The notes below the pieces were generated by a model. That model was not told the DNA's origin, searched no databases, and saw nothing but the letters and a program-made list of their open reading frames with translations. From assembly GCF_020985305.1 (NCBI RefSeq), contig NZ_CP087588.1, positions 2,654,501 to 2,718,500 of the forward strand: a DNA stretch of 64,000 nucleotides. The letters are read 5' to 3'. Source of the stretch: Croceicoccus sp. Ery15. GTDB taxonomy: Bacteria; Pseudomonadota; Alphaproteobacteria; Sphingomonadales; Sphingomonadaceae. A program made the position numbers and the translations under genes. Below, piece after piece: positions 45,473 through 54,054 of the stretch (position 1 is its first letter; every line of letters begins with the position of its first letter).

Positions 45473-46633
45473 TTAGCCCAAAAGCCGTTCGTGGACGATC
45501 TTGCCGCCCTGCGTCAGCCGGATGGCATTGCCGATTTCCTCATCCAGAACCGGCCCGCCCGCTTCCTTGTCCCAGAAGGCAGAGACGAAATTGAACAAAT
45601 TGCGCGCAAACAGGGCCGATGCGTCGGCCGCCAGATGCGCGGGGGTGTTGGAAAAGCCGATGATCTTCACGCCATGCTTTTCGACGGTCTGGTCAGGGAC
45701 CGACCCCTCGACATTGCCCCCCTGTGCGACGGCAAGGTCAAAGATCACGCTGCCCGGTTTCATCGTGGCGATCTGCGTATCGGTGATCAGGCGGGGCGCG
45801 GCGCGGCCCGGGATCAGCGCGGTGGTGATCACGATGTCCTGCCTGGCGATATGGCTCGATACCAGTTCCGCCTGCGCGGCCTTGTATTCCTCGCTCATCT
45901 CGGTGGCATAGCCGCCGCTGCCCTCGCCCTCGATCCCAGCGACTTTCTCGACGAAGATCGGCTTGGCTCCCAGCGACTTGATCTGCTCTTTCGTGGCGCT
46001 GCGCACATCGGTGGCCGATACCTGCGCGCCAAGGCGCTTGGCCGTGGCGATCGCCTGCAAACCGGCCACGCCCACGCCCATCACGAAGACGCGCGCGGCC
46101 TGAACCGTGCCTGCTGCCGTCATCATCATCGGGAATGCCCGCCCATATGTATTGGCACTTGCGATCACCGCCTTGTAACCGGACAGGTTAGATTGGCTGG
46201 ACAGCACATCCATCGATTGCGCGCGGGTAATGCGCGGCATCAGTTCCATGGCCAGCGCTTCATAGCCTGCCGCCGCATAGGCATCGGTCAGCGCGCGGTC
46301 GCGGAACGGATCGAACACGGCGGCGATCCTGGCCCCCGCCTTCGCGCCCGAAAGCACCGCCACATCGGGCGCCTGCACGCCGAATACCCAGTCCGCGCCC
46401 GCGATGGTCGCAGCCAGATCGCCGACCTGCGCCCCCGCTTCCCGATAGGCTTCGTCGGTAATCGCGGCGTTCAGCCCCGCCCCGCTTTCCACCCTGACCG
46501 TCGCGCCCAGCGCGATCAGTTTCTTTGCCGTTTCCGGGCTCAGCGCGACCCGTGTCTCGCCATCGGCACGCTCTTTCAGCGTGGCGATGACGGGGCCTGT
46601 CGCGCCGCCGGCAACATCATTGGCATTGGCCAT
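45473..46633 (-). CDS. pntAA: NAD(P) transhydrogenase subunit alpha, NAD-binding part
   Basis: 386-residue soluble domain I subunit binding NAD(H), related to alanine dehydrogenase. Recognisable are KERADGETRVALSPETAKK, the Rossmann segment VMGVGVAGLQAIATAKRLGA near residue 185, and RAAPRLIT. Works at the cytoplasmic face with PntAB and PntB. First gene of the pnt operon, 14 nt before pntAB. Confidence 0.96.
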   Translation of the reverse strand: MANANDVAGGATGPVIATLKERADGETRVALSPETAKKLIALGATVRVESGAGLNAAITDEAYREAGAQVGDLAATIAGADWVFGVQAPDVAVLSGAKAGARIAAVFDPFRDRALTDAYAAAGYEALAMELMPRITRAQSMDVLSSQSNLSGYKAVIASANTYGRAFPMMMTAAGTVQAARVFVMGVGVAGLQAIATAKRLGAQVSATDVRSATKEQIKSLGAKPIFVEKVAGIEGEGSGGYATEMSEEYKAAQAELVSSHIARQDIVITTALIPGRAAPRLITDTQIATMKPGSVIFDLAVAQGGNVEGSVPDQTVEKHGVKIIGFSNTPAHLAADASALFARNLFNFVSAFWDKEAGGPVLDEEIGNAIRLTQGGKIVHERLLG

Positions 46634-46716
46634 GCCTGTCGTTCCCTCTTTTATTTTTGGTCAGCGGCCTGTCGCTCTCCAGTTCCGGAGACCGCCTCCC
46701 CCCAAGTGATCCGGTA

Positions 46717-47352
46717 TCAATCCGTATAATGCGCCGTCGTCTTGGCTTTCACCTCGTCCGCCGTGACTCCGTCGGCCAGTTCGATCAGCCTGAACGGGCT
46801 GTCATGGTCGGGCCGCTGGAACACGCAAAGGTCGGTGATGATCATGTCGACCACGTTCTTGCCCGTCAGCGGCAAGCTGCACGACGGGATGAATTTCGGC
46901 GCGCCCGATTTCGAACAATGCTCCATCACCACGATGATCTTCTTGACGCCCGCGACCAGATCCATCGCGCCGCCCATGCCCTTGATCATCTTGCCGGGGA
47001 TCATCCAGTTGGCGATATCGCCGTTCTCGGCCACTTCCATCGCGCCCAGCACGGTCAGGTCGATATGCCCGCCGCGGATCATGCCGAAACTGGTCGCACT
47101 GTCGAAATAGGCGCTGCGGTCCAGCTCGCTGATCGTCTGCTTGCCCGCATTGATCAGATCGGCATCTTCCTCTCCCTCATAGGGAAAGGGACCGATGCCC
47201 AGCATGCCGTTTTCCGATTGCAGCGTCACCTCGACACCGGCGGGAATATGATTGGCGACCAGCGTCGGGATGCCGATGCCAAGGTTCACGTAAAATCCGT
47301 CTTGCAGTTCCTTTGCCGCGCGGGCGGCCATTTCATCGCGGTTCCAAGCCAT
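46717..47352 (-). CDS. scoB: 3-Oxoacid CoA-transferase subunit B
   Basis: 211-residue subunit of a family I CoA transferase, typically succinyl-CoA:3-ketoacid CoA transferase. Catalytic Glu47 lies in SENGMLG, followed by [14 protein letters not shown]. Normal length. Its ATG overlaps the previous stop by one base (TAATG), so it is translationally coupled to the small gene separating it from scoA. Used for ketone-body or acetoacetate activation. Confidence 0.95.
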   Translation of the reverse strand: MAWNRDEMAARAAKELQDGFYVNLGIGIPTLVANHIPAGVEVTLQSENGMLGIGPFPYEGEEDADLINAGKQTISELDRSAYFDSATSFGMIRGGHIDLTVLGAMEVAENGDIANWMIPGKMIKGMGGAMDLVAGVKKIIVVMEHCSKSGAPKFIPSCSLPLTGKNVVDMIITDLCVFQRPDHDSPFRLIELADGVTADEVKAKTTAHYTD

Positions 47353-47678
47353 TATTGCGGCCTTTCGTAATCTTGTACGGTGTCTAGACCGGTGGTGTTG
47401 GTCTCACGCTCCATATCGACGCCTGCCCAGATGCGCCGCAGCGCTTCCTCTTCGCTCATGCCATGGCACTGGGCATAGGCGCGCGCGCCATGGCGGATCG
47501 AATCGACCAGCAGCATGCCAAACATCTCGGGCATCTCCAGCCGGTCGGGCTGGATCAGGCAGGTGGCGGGGCCATCGGGTTCCACCCACAGGCGGGCGAC
47601 TTCCTGCGAATTATTCAGGAAATCCATGCCCACAATGTCGATCGCACCGGCATGGACCGCCGGCTTGCGGCCGAACAT
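47352..47678 (-). CDS. Small protein between the CoA-transferase subunits (DUF5076-like)
   Basis: 108-residue soluble protein of unknown function: [17 protein letters not shown], a beta strand pair with [15 protein letters not shown], then a helical half ([18 protein letters not shown]). I think it matches DUF5076, but am not certain. It overlaps scoA and scoB by one base on each side (TGATG, TAATG), an arrangement that fixes stoichiometry. A role in assembly or regulation of the transferase is suggested only by position. Confidence 0.65.
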   Translation of the reverse strand: MFGRKPAVHAGAIDIVGMDFLNNSQEVARLWVEPDGPATCLIQPDRLEMPEMFGMLLVDSIRHGARAYAQCHGMSEEEALRRIWAGVDMERETNTTGLDTVQDYERPQ

Positions 47679-48385
47679 CAGGCAGCCTCCCGCGGCCGGG
47701 TCGTCACGAATTCGATCTTCTTGTCATAGGGCGCGCCGACGATCATGCGCTGCACGTAAACGCCGGGCAGATGGATGCAATCGGGGTCGAGGCTGCCGGT
47801 CGGCACCACTTCCTCTACCTCGACCACGCAGACCTTCCCGCAGGTCGCGGCGGGCACGTTGAAATTGCGCGCGGTCTTGCGGAACACGACATTGCCGCTT
47901 TCATCCGCCTTCCACGCCTTCACCAGCGCCAGATCGGCAAAGATCCCGCGTTCGAGGATGTAATCCTCGCCATCGAAGTTCTTCACTTCCTTGCCCTCGG
48001 CCACCTGCGTGCCGACGCCGGTCTTGGTATAGAAACCGGGAATGCCCGCACCGCCCGCACGCATGCGTTCGGCCAGGGTGCCTTGCGGGCAGAACTCTAC
48101 CTCAAGCTCTCCGGCCAGAAACTGGCGTTCGAATTCCTTGTTCTCCCCCACATAGGACGAGATCATTTTCGACACCTGCTTGGTGCGCAGCAGCTTGCCG
48201 ATGCCTTCATTGTCGATACCGGCATTGTTCGACGCGAACGTCAGGTTCTTGACCCCGCTGTCGCGCACGGCATCCAGCAGCCGTTCGGGAATGCCGCACA
48301 GGCCGAAACCGCCGCTGGCAATCAGCAACCCGTCTTTCAGCAATCCGTCCAGCGCGGCAGCGGCATCAGGATAGAGTTTCTTCAT
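47678..48385 (-). CDS. scoA: 3-Oxoacid CoA-transferase subunit A
   Basis: 235-residue alpha subunit carrying the family I signature GGFGLCGIPE (25-34), plus NNAGIDNEGIGKLL and EFCPQGTLAERMRAGGAGIPGF split across its middle. Pairs with ScoB (46717-47352) to move CoA between succinyl-CoA and acetoacetate-type acids. First gene of the three-gene unit. ATG 48385. Confidence 0.95.
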   Translation of the reverse strand: MKKLYPDAAAALDGLLKDGLLIASGGFGLCGIPERLLDAVRDSGVKNLTFASNNAGIDNEGIGKLLRTKQVSKMISSYVGENKEFERQFLAGELEVEFCPQGTLAERMRAGGAGIPGFYTKTGVGTQVAEGKEVKNFDGEDYILERGIFADLALVKAWKADESGNVVFRKTARNFNVPAATCGKVCVVEVEEVVPTGSLDPDCIHLPGVYVQRMIVGAPYDKKIEFVTTRPREAA

Positions 48386-48671
48386 ATCGCGAAAAGTCCC
48401 GTCTCCGTCTTTCGAACCCGACCGGGCCGGTGCGGTCCATGCGATACGCAGGCCACGGCTGGCGGTTTCGTCTTTGTCTTTTCATTGCGGCGCCGCGGCG
48501 GGCGCCTGTTCCGGCGAATGGCGGCAGGCGGATGGCCTGCCTGTCGCTATCTTGCGCGGGATGGCCGCGCACCGCAAGCCCGGAACCGTAAAGGGGCGCT
48601 GCAACTGTCATAAATTTCAGGGCGGAATCCATATCCGACCGCGCGCCAAAGGGCGGAAAAGCGGTTGATCG
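48386..48671. other. Intergenic gap between the penicillin-binding protein gene and scoA
   Basis: 286 bp without a convincing gene; small open frames on both strands look like shadows. One small hairpin, GCAGGC/GCCTGC, lies in the middle. It must hold the scoA promoter and the end of the upstream transcript. Confidence 0.4.
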
Positions 48672-50714
48672 TCAGATCGCAGGCGATTCTTCGGCAGCAC
48701 CCTGTTCGGGGTCGGCCGGTTCGGCCGGTGCTTCAGGCCCTCCATCCGGCTCGATGAGCGACCGGTCCGCGTCCTCGGGCGCAACGCCATCGGGCAAAGC
48801 GGCATCGGGCGGGGGCAGCAGGTCCAGTTCCAGCGGCACCAACCCTTCCATGCCCGGATCGATCAGCAATCCGTCCTCGCCGATCATCTCGATCAGGGGC
48901 ACGTCCTCTTCCTCTGGCGCGATGGGCGCGGCAGGGGGCGGCGTGCGGCGCAGGCGGGCGGTATCGATGGGCAGCTTCGCCTCGCCCAGATCGACGCCGC
49001 GCATGAATTCGCGCCAGATGCGCGCGGGCAGGCCCCCACCGCTATTGCCGGGAACGGGCGCATTATCGTCGCGCCCGACCCAGACCGCCGTCACCAGATC
49101 GCCCGCAAAACCGATGAACAGCGCGTCGCGCCCTTCCTGCGACGTCCCGGTCTTGCCGAATGTCGGCGTGCGCAGCGCGGCCGCCTTGCCGGTGCCGTTA
49201 TTGGCCGCATGCCACAACAGATCGAGCATCGGGGCCCATTCTGTCTGCGGGTCCAGCGCGCGCGCGGGGCGTTTGCGACGCCCCTCGATCCCGTGCACCT
49301 TTACCGGATAGCGCCCGCCCGCAAAGGCGGCATAGGCGCCAACCATTTCTTTAAGCGTGATGGACGCCGTGCCCAGCGCGATACTGGCATCGTCGGGCAG
49401 ATCGGTCGTGACGCCCAGATCCTCTGCCGCTATGCGCACGTTTTTCAGCCCTGCGCGGTCGGCCACGCGGATCGCGGCGGTATTGCTGGAAATCGCGAAG
49501 GCTTCGCGCAGGCTCATTTCCCCGCGATAGCCGCGATAGCCGTTGCGCGGTTGCCACTGGCCGATGCGCACCGGCGCGTCGGTGATCGTATCGTCAGCGC
49601 CCATGCCTTCGCGGATCGCGGCGAAATAATCGAACAGCTTGAAGGTAGAGCCCGGCTGCCGCTCTGCCGTGGTGGCACGGTTGAATGCCTCCGGCGTCCA
49701 TTCCTTGCCGCCGACCATGGCGACGACGCGCCCGTCGGGCCGGATCGCCAGCAGGGCCACTTGCGACGAGCCCAGCCCCGCCCGCCGCACCGCGCGTTCG
49801 GCGCGGGCCTGAATATCGGGCACTAGCGTGGTCTGCACCTCGCCCTTGAAGCTGTCGGGCAAGTCGGCGGCCAGCCAGTCCACGAACCAGCCCGCCTGTT
49901 CGACCGGCTTTTCCACCTTGCCGATTTTCAGCCGCGGATCGGCGACGGCCTCTGCCTCTTCCCCGTCGATGAACCCCGCTTCCACCATCGCCGCCAGCAC
50001 CACGCGCATCCGGTCGGTAGAGGCATTGTAATCCACCGTCGGGGCCAGCCGCGAAGGCGCCTTGACCATGCCCGCCAGCATCGCTGCCTCGCCCAGCGAC
50101 AGATCTTGCGGAGCCTTGCTGAAATAATGATGCGCCGCCGCCGTCAGCCCCGTCTGCCCTTCTCCAAAATAGCAGTTTTCCAGATAGCGCGAGAGGATCG
50201 TGTTCTTGGTCGTCCACCCCTCTACCCAGTCGGCCAGCAGCATTTCCTGAATCTTGCGGGTAAAGGTGCGGTCCTGCGTGAAAAAGGCGTTCTTCACATA
50301 TTGCTGTGTAATGGTGGACCCGCCCGCCACCACGCCGCCCGCGCGCAGATTATCGAATGTCGCGCGCGCCAGACCGCGAAAATCGACGCCCTTGTGGTCA
50401 TAGAACCGCCGGACCTCGATCGCCAGAAACGCATGGCGCACATGATCGGGCAGTGCCGATGCGTCGACCTCTGCCACCGGCCTGTCGCCGCGATGGGCCA
50501 GCAATGTGCCATCGGCCGCCAGAAAATCGACACCGGCCGGCCCCGGAGGCGCACCAACGCGCCACGGCGGCGCCATCCATGTCTGCCAGCCGACCAGAAT
50601 CAGCAATGCCGCGCCCAGCGCCAGCACCCCGCGCGGCTGCACCTTCAACCAATCCAGCAGTTTCGCGCCAAGGCGCAGTGCGGGAAAGGGATGGGAATTT
50701 GCGGTGCCGGTCAT
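48672..50714 (-). CDS. Class A penicillin-binding protein (PBP1A family)
   Basis: 680-residue bifunctional peptidoglycan synthase: one N-terminal helix (about 29-44), glycosyltransferase GT51 domain (catalytic Glu100 in AIEVRRFYDHKG, GGSTITQQ), and transpeptidase with Ser356-x-x-Lys359 (GSTFK), SSN at 409-411 and KTGTS. The C-terminal 90 residues are rich in Pro, Glu and Ala and probably disordered. ATG 50714 is preferred to the TTG at 50732. Acts in the periplasm on lipid II. Confidence 0.94.
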   Translation of the reverse strand: MTGTANSHPFPALRLGAKLLDWLKVQPRGVLALGAALLILVGWQTWMAPPWRVGAPPGPAGVDFLAADGTLLAHRGDRPVAEVDASALPDHVRHAFLAIEVRRFYDHKGVDFRGLARATFDNLRAGGVVAGGSTITQQYVKNAFFTQDRTFTRKIQEMLLADWVEGWTTKNTILSRYLENCYFGEGQTGLTAAAHHYFSKAPQDLSLGEAAMLAGMVKAPSRLAPTVDYNASTDRMRVVLAAMVEAGFIDGEEAEAVADPRLKIGKVEKPVEQAGWFVDWLAADLPDSFKGEVQTTLVPDIQARAERAVRRAGLGSSQVALLAIRPDGRVVAMVGGKEWTPEAFNRATTAERQPGSTFKLFDYFAAIREGMGADDTITDAPVRIGQWQPRNGYRGYRGEMSLREAFAISSNTAAIRVADRAGLKNVRIAAEDLGVTTDLPDDASIALGTASITLKEMVGAYAAFAGGRYPVKVHGIEGRRKRPARALDPQTEWAPMLDLLWHAANNGTGKAAALRTPTFGKTGTSQEGRDALFIGFAGDLVTAVWVGRDDNAPVPGNSGGGLPARIWREFMRGVDLGEAKLPIDTARLRRTPPPAAPIAPEEEDVPLIEMIGEDGLLIDPGMEGLVPLELDLLPPPDAALPDGVAPEDADRSLIEPDGGPEAPAEPADPEQGAAEESPAI

Positions 50715-50821
50715 GAAACGCGGGTCAAGCAACGGGGTATTGGCGGGTCATGACACGGGTTTTGAGCAGAATTTGCGAGCCTTGAACAGCGGGGGCAAAA
50801 ACTTGCGATGAAATGCGTCGG

Positions 50822-51766
50822 TCAGCAGGGCGTCGCCGCCAGCCGCGCCTTTTCCCCGCGCTCCAGCACGACGGCCAGCACATAGATCGCAAGACCGCAT
50901 AGTGCGAGCACCGATCCGATAAAGCCCGCCGATGTCAGGCCGTAACCGGCCGCGATGGCCATGCCCGCCAGCCACGGGCCCAGCGCATTGGCAGTGTTGA
51001 ACGCGCTGTGATGCGCGGCGGCGGCCAGCGTCTGCGCGTCGCCCGCAACATCCATCAGCCGCACCTGCATCACGCTGCCGACGCCGCCGCCCATGCCGAT
51101 CAGGAAGATGATCACGCCCAGCGCCACCGGATTATGCGCCACGAACGGATAGATCGCCAGCATCACCGCGCTCCACGCCAGCATCGCCATGGCGGTGGTG
51201 TCGCGCGCACGATCCGCCGCGCGGGCGCCTGCCAGATTGCCCAAAGTCATGCCCACGCCGAAAATGCCCAGCACCAGCGGCACGGACGCCTCGGACAGGC
51301 CGGTCACCTCGATCATGGTAGAGGCGACATAGGTATAGACCGCGAACAGCCCCCCGAAACCGATCGCCCCCGACGCCAGCGTCAGCAGGACCTGCGGACG
51401 GCGCAATGCGCCCAATTCGCGCAGCGGGCTGGCCGTGCGGTCGGCAGGCTGGTCGGGCGCCACGGCGCTCAGCGCGTTCCCTACGGCGAACACCGCCATC
51501 AGCGCGATCAGCAGCAACTTGCGCCGGAATCGCGCGCCGAACATGGCGATCAGCGGCGCGCCCACCACCACGCCCAGCGCATAGGCGCTGATCGCATGGC
51601 CTGCCTCCACCTCGGTAATGCCGAGATCGCGGGCGAAAAAGGGCACAAGGCTCATCGCCGCGAATTCGGCCGTGCCGATGGCGAATGCGCCCATGGCAAG
51701 GGCGAACAGCACCCATGCGGGACCGGGGGAGCGTGTGGCGGAGCGGGTCGGGGATTGATCGTTCAT
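50822..51766 (-). CDS. MFS transporter with an internal in-frame deletion
   Basis: 314-residue major-facilitator protein of the AraJ/DHA1 type, whose relatives have about 390-400 residues. Helices 1-3 (about 16-103) run directly into the central-loop sequence RTASPLRELGALRRPQ at residues 105-125 that normally follows helix 6. So about 85 residues, helices 4-6, are missing at codon 105 near 51454. The frame stays open to the normal C-terminus. Likely non-functional as a symmetric 12-helix transporter, though still expressible. Confidence 0.8.
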   Translation of the reverse strand: MNDQSPTRSATRSPGPAWVLFALAMGAFAIGTAEFAAMSLVPFFARDLGITEVEAGHAISAYALGVVVGAPLIAMFGARFRRKLLLIALMAVFAVGNALSAVAPDQPADRTASPLRELGALRRPQVLLTLASGAIGFGGLFAVYTYVASTMIEVTGLSEASVPLVLGIFGVGMTLGNLAGARAADRARDTTAMAMLAWSAVMLAIYPFVAHNPVALGVIIFLIGMGGGVGSVMQVRLMDVAGDAQTLAAAAHHSAFNTANALGPWLAGMAIAAGYGLTSAGFIGSVLALCGLAIYVLAVVLERGEKARLAATPC

Positions 51767-52017
51767 GTTGCAGCGCAATATAGTTGGTGCAACCGCGAGC
51801 GCCAACGGGGCCGGTAAGCGATAAAATCGATCTGCATGCGCGGAAAAGCCACTTCAAATTTGCAGGAATGCAGGGGGGGCGAACACCGGCATCGGGTCGC
51901 AACATTCGCAAAACTAGGGTCAGCCCTTATGGGCAATCACAGGGTTTTCCGTGATTTCTGATGCAAGATGGCGGCAGGCTAGGGGCCGTCCGTGGCAATC
52001 AATGGAAAGGGCGTCTG

Positions 52018-52581
52018 ATGAAAACTCTCTATCGCGGCATCATGGCTTCGATCGCGCTGGCATCGCTGGCTGCATGTTCGACCACTCCCAAACCGAGCTT
52101 CAGCACCGAGGCGGCGCCCGATATCAATCTGGCCGGTTACACCACCTATAGCTGGGCCTTCCCCAAGCGCGGCGGCGGCAATCCGTTCGTCTACGAACGC
52201 GTCCAGAACGCGATGGACGCCAGTCTTGCGCAGGCCGGTTACAAGCTTGTCGCAGAGGGGCAGGGCGACATGGAACTGGCCTTTACCCTTGGCGCACGCG
52301 ACAAGGTGGACGTGACCAACTGGGGTCCGGTCGGCCCGTATTACCCCGGTTATGGCATGAACTACCGCTATGGCTGGGCCTATCAGTATAATCAGGTCGA
52401 TGTGCGCAATGTGACCGAAGGGTCGATGGCGCTGGACGTGTTCGATGCAAAGTCCAACCGCCCGATCTGGCACGGCGTCGCATCGGCCCGCATCGGTTCG
52501 ACCGACAGCCCCAGCGACGCGCTAATCCAGTCGGCGGTGCAGGGTCTGGTCGACCGGTTTTCCACCGCCAGCGGCAAGTAA
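52018..52581 (+). CDS. DUF4136 domain lipoprotein
   Basis: 187-residue lipoprotein: signal peptide with lipobox LAAC, Cys20. The mature domain matches DUF4136, with the early YTTYSWAF segment, a Gly/Tyr-rich insert (YYPGYGMNYRYGWAYQYNQ) and the late GSMALDVFDAKSNRPIWHGVA block. Envelope proteins of unknown role. GGAAAGGG precedes ATG 52018. Convergent with the efflux operon and separated from it by a strong hairpin. Confidence 0.9.
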   Translation: MKTLYRGIMASIALASLAACSTTPKPSFSTEAAPDINLAGYTTYSWAFPKRGGGNPFVYERVQNAMDASLAQAGYKLVAEGQGDMELAFTLGARDKVDVTNWGPVGPYYPGYGMNYRYGWAYQYNQVDVRNVTEGSMALDVFDAKSNRPIWHGVASARIGSTDSPSDALIQSAVQGLVDRFSTASGK

Positions 52582-52615
52582 GGAAAGGGGGCGGATTTCG
52601 GTTCGCCCCCCTTCC
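52582..52615. terminator. Bidirectional terminator between DUF4136 gene and efflux operon
   Basis: GGAAAGGGGGCG (52582-52593) and CGCCCCCCTTCC (52604-52615) pair at 11 of 12 positions with a 10-nt loop, lying between convergent stops. No clear T-run on the plus side. Confidence 0.6.
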
Positions 52616-52627
52616 GTCATCCGGCCG

Positions 52628-54040
52628 TCAGCTTTCGCTCCAGCTTCCGCCCAATGCGCGGAACAGATCGACCTCTGCAAAGGCCACCGAACGCGTCGCC
52701 GCAGCATATTGCGCGTCGGACTGGGCCAGTGTCCGCTGCGCATCCAGCGCATCCAGCGCGTCGATCTGGCCGCGGCTCTGGCGCGCAAGGCTGACATCGG
52801 CGGCGCGGCGTGCCGCATCGCGCGACGCTTGCAACCGCTCCTTGCGCAGCAGCGCGTTGCGATAGGCTGACAGCGCGGTCTCGGTCTCTTCCAATGCGCG
52901 CAGAACGGTGCCGTCGAACAGCGCCAGATCGGCACTGGCATCGGCGCGGCTTTGTTCGATGCGCGACCGCACCGCTTCCTGATTGGGAAAGGCCCATGAC
53001 AGCATCGGGCCGACCAGCCAGCCCAGCGGACCCGATCCCAGCACGGCCGTATCGCCCACCGAATTGGTGCTGACCGCCCCGCCCAGTGTGATGCGCGGAT
53101 AAAGATCCGCCGTCGCCACGCCGATGCGCGCCGTATCGGCCGCCAGCCGCCGTTCCGCCGCCTTTACGTCGGGGCGGCGCGCCAGCAGGATCTGGCCGTC
53201 GCCTACCGGTATCACTTTCCCCACATCGGGCGTATCGCCCCGTGCCCGCACAGCATCGGGCAAGTCCTGCGGCGCGCGGCCCGTCAATGTCGCCAGCCGG
53301 AACAGCGCCGCATCGCGCTGCGCGACCATGGCCGGGATCGATGCGGCCTGTTCTTCGCGCAACTGGGTCAGCCGGATCACGTCGAGCTTTTGATTCAGCC
53401 CCCGTTCGAACCGCGCATTGGTGATCCGTTCGGACCGGCTGAGCAAGTCGAGCGAACGCGTCGCAACCGCGATCTGCTCGGCACTGCTGGCGGCATCGAC
53501 ATAGGCCTGCACGATATCGGCCACCACCGTCACGCGCACGGCATCGGCATCCTGCCGCGCGGCTTCGTAATCGGCTTGCGATGCCTCTATCCCGCGTGCC
53601 ACGCGGCCGAACAGATCGACTTCATAGCCGACCGCGAATTCACCCGCGACACGGCGCCCTTCGCGGTCCATGCCGGGCAACACCTCACCTTCGGACACCC
53701 GGCCATAGCTGCCCGACGCGTTCACGCCGGTCTGCGGCAAGGCCTCTGCCCGCGACCCGCGCAGCGATGCCCGCGCGCGTTCGATCCGCGCGATGGCCAC
53801 GCGCACATCGGTATTGGCGGCCAGCCCGTCGGCGACCAGCCCATCCAGCACCGGATCGTCATACAGCTGCCACCAGTTCGCCACCGGCGCGGCATCGCTG
53901 ATCCGGTCGCCCTTTGCGCCGATAAAACCGGCCTGGGCCGCGGGGGGCACGGCGGGGGACACATGGTCCGGCCCGACGGTGCAGGCGGTCAGCGCGGTGG
54001 CGGCCAGCAACGCCGCCAACGGTTTCGATCTGAAACGCAT
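52628..54040 (-). CDS. RND efflux outer membrane lipoprotein (OprM/NodT family)
   Basis: 470-residue TolC-fold outer-membrane channel, lipid-anchored at Cys20 (LTAC). Contains paired repeats with LARRPDVKAAERRLAADTARIGVA and the LGWLVGP beta region, typical of NodT-type factors. Start ATG 54040 has AAAGGAG upstream. Last gene of the operon, 14 nt after the pump gene. Completes a tripartite efflux system across both membranes. Confidence 0.93.
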   Translation of the reverse strand: MRFRSKPLAALLAATALTACTVGPDHVSPAVPPAAQAGFIGAKGDRISDAAPVANWWQLYDDPVLDGLVADGLAANTDVRVAIARIERARASLRGSRAEALPQTGVNASGSYGRVSEGEVLPGMDREGRRVAGEFAVGYEVDLFGRVARGIEASQADYEAARQDADAVRVTVVADIVQAYVDAASSAEQIAVATRSLDLLSRSERITNARFERGLNQKLDVIRLTQLREEQAASIPAMVAQRDAALFRLATLTGRAPQDLPDAVRARGDTPDVGKVIPVGDGQILLARRPDVKAAERRLAADTARIGVATADLYPRITLGGAVSTNSVGDTAVLGSGPLGWLVGPMLSWAFPNQEAVRSRIEQSRADASADLALFDGTVLRALEETETALSAYRNALLRKERLQASRDAARRAADVSLARQSRGQIDALDALDAQRTLAQSDAQYAAATRSVAFAEVDLFRALGGSWSES

Positions 54041-54054
54041 CGTCACATCTCCTT

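Noticed and set aside
48366..48668. Small open frames (64 and 88 codons) in the gap before scoA
   Set aside because: No ribosome site, arginine-rich shadow composition, and one overlaps the scoA start.
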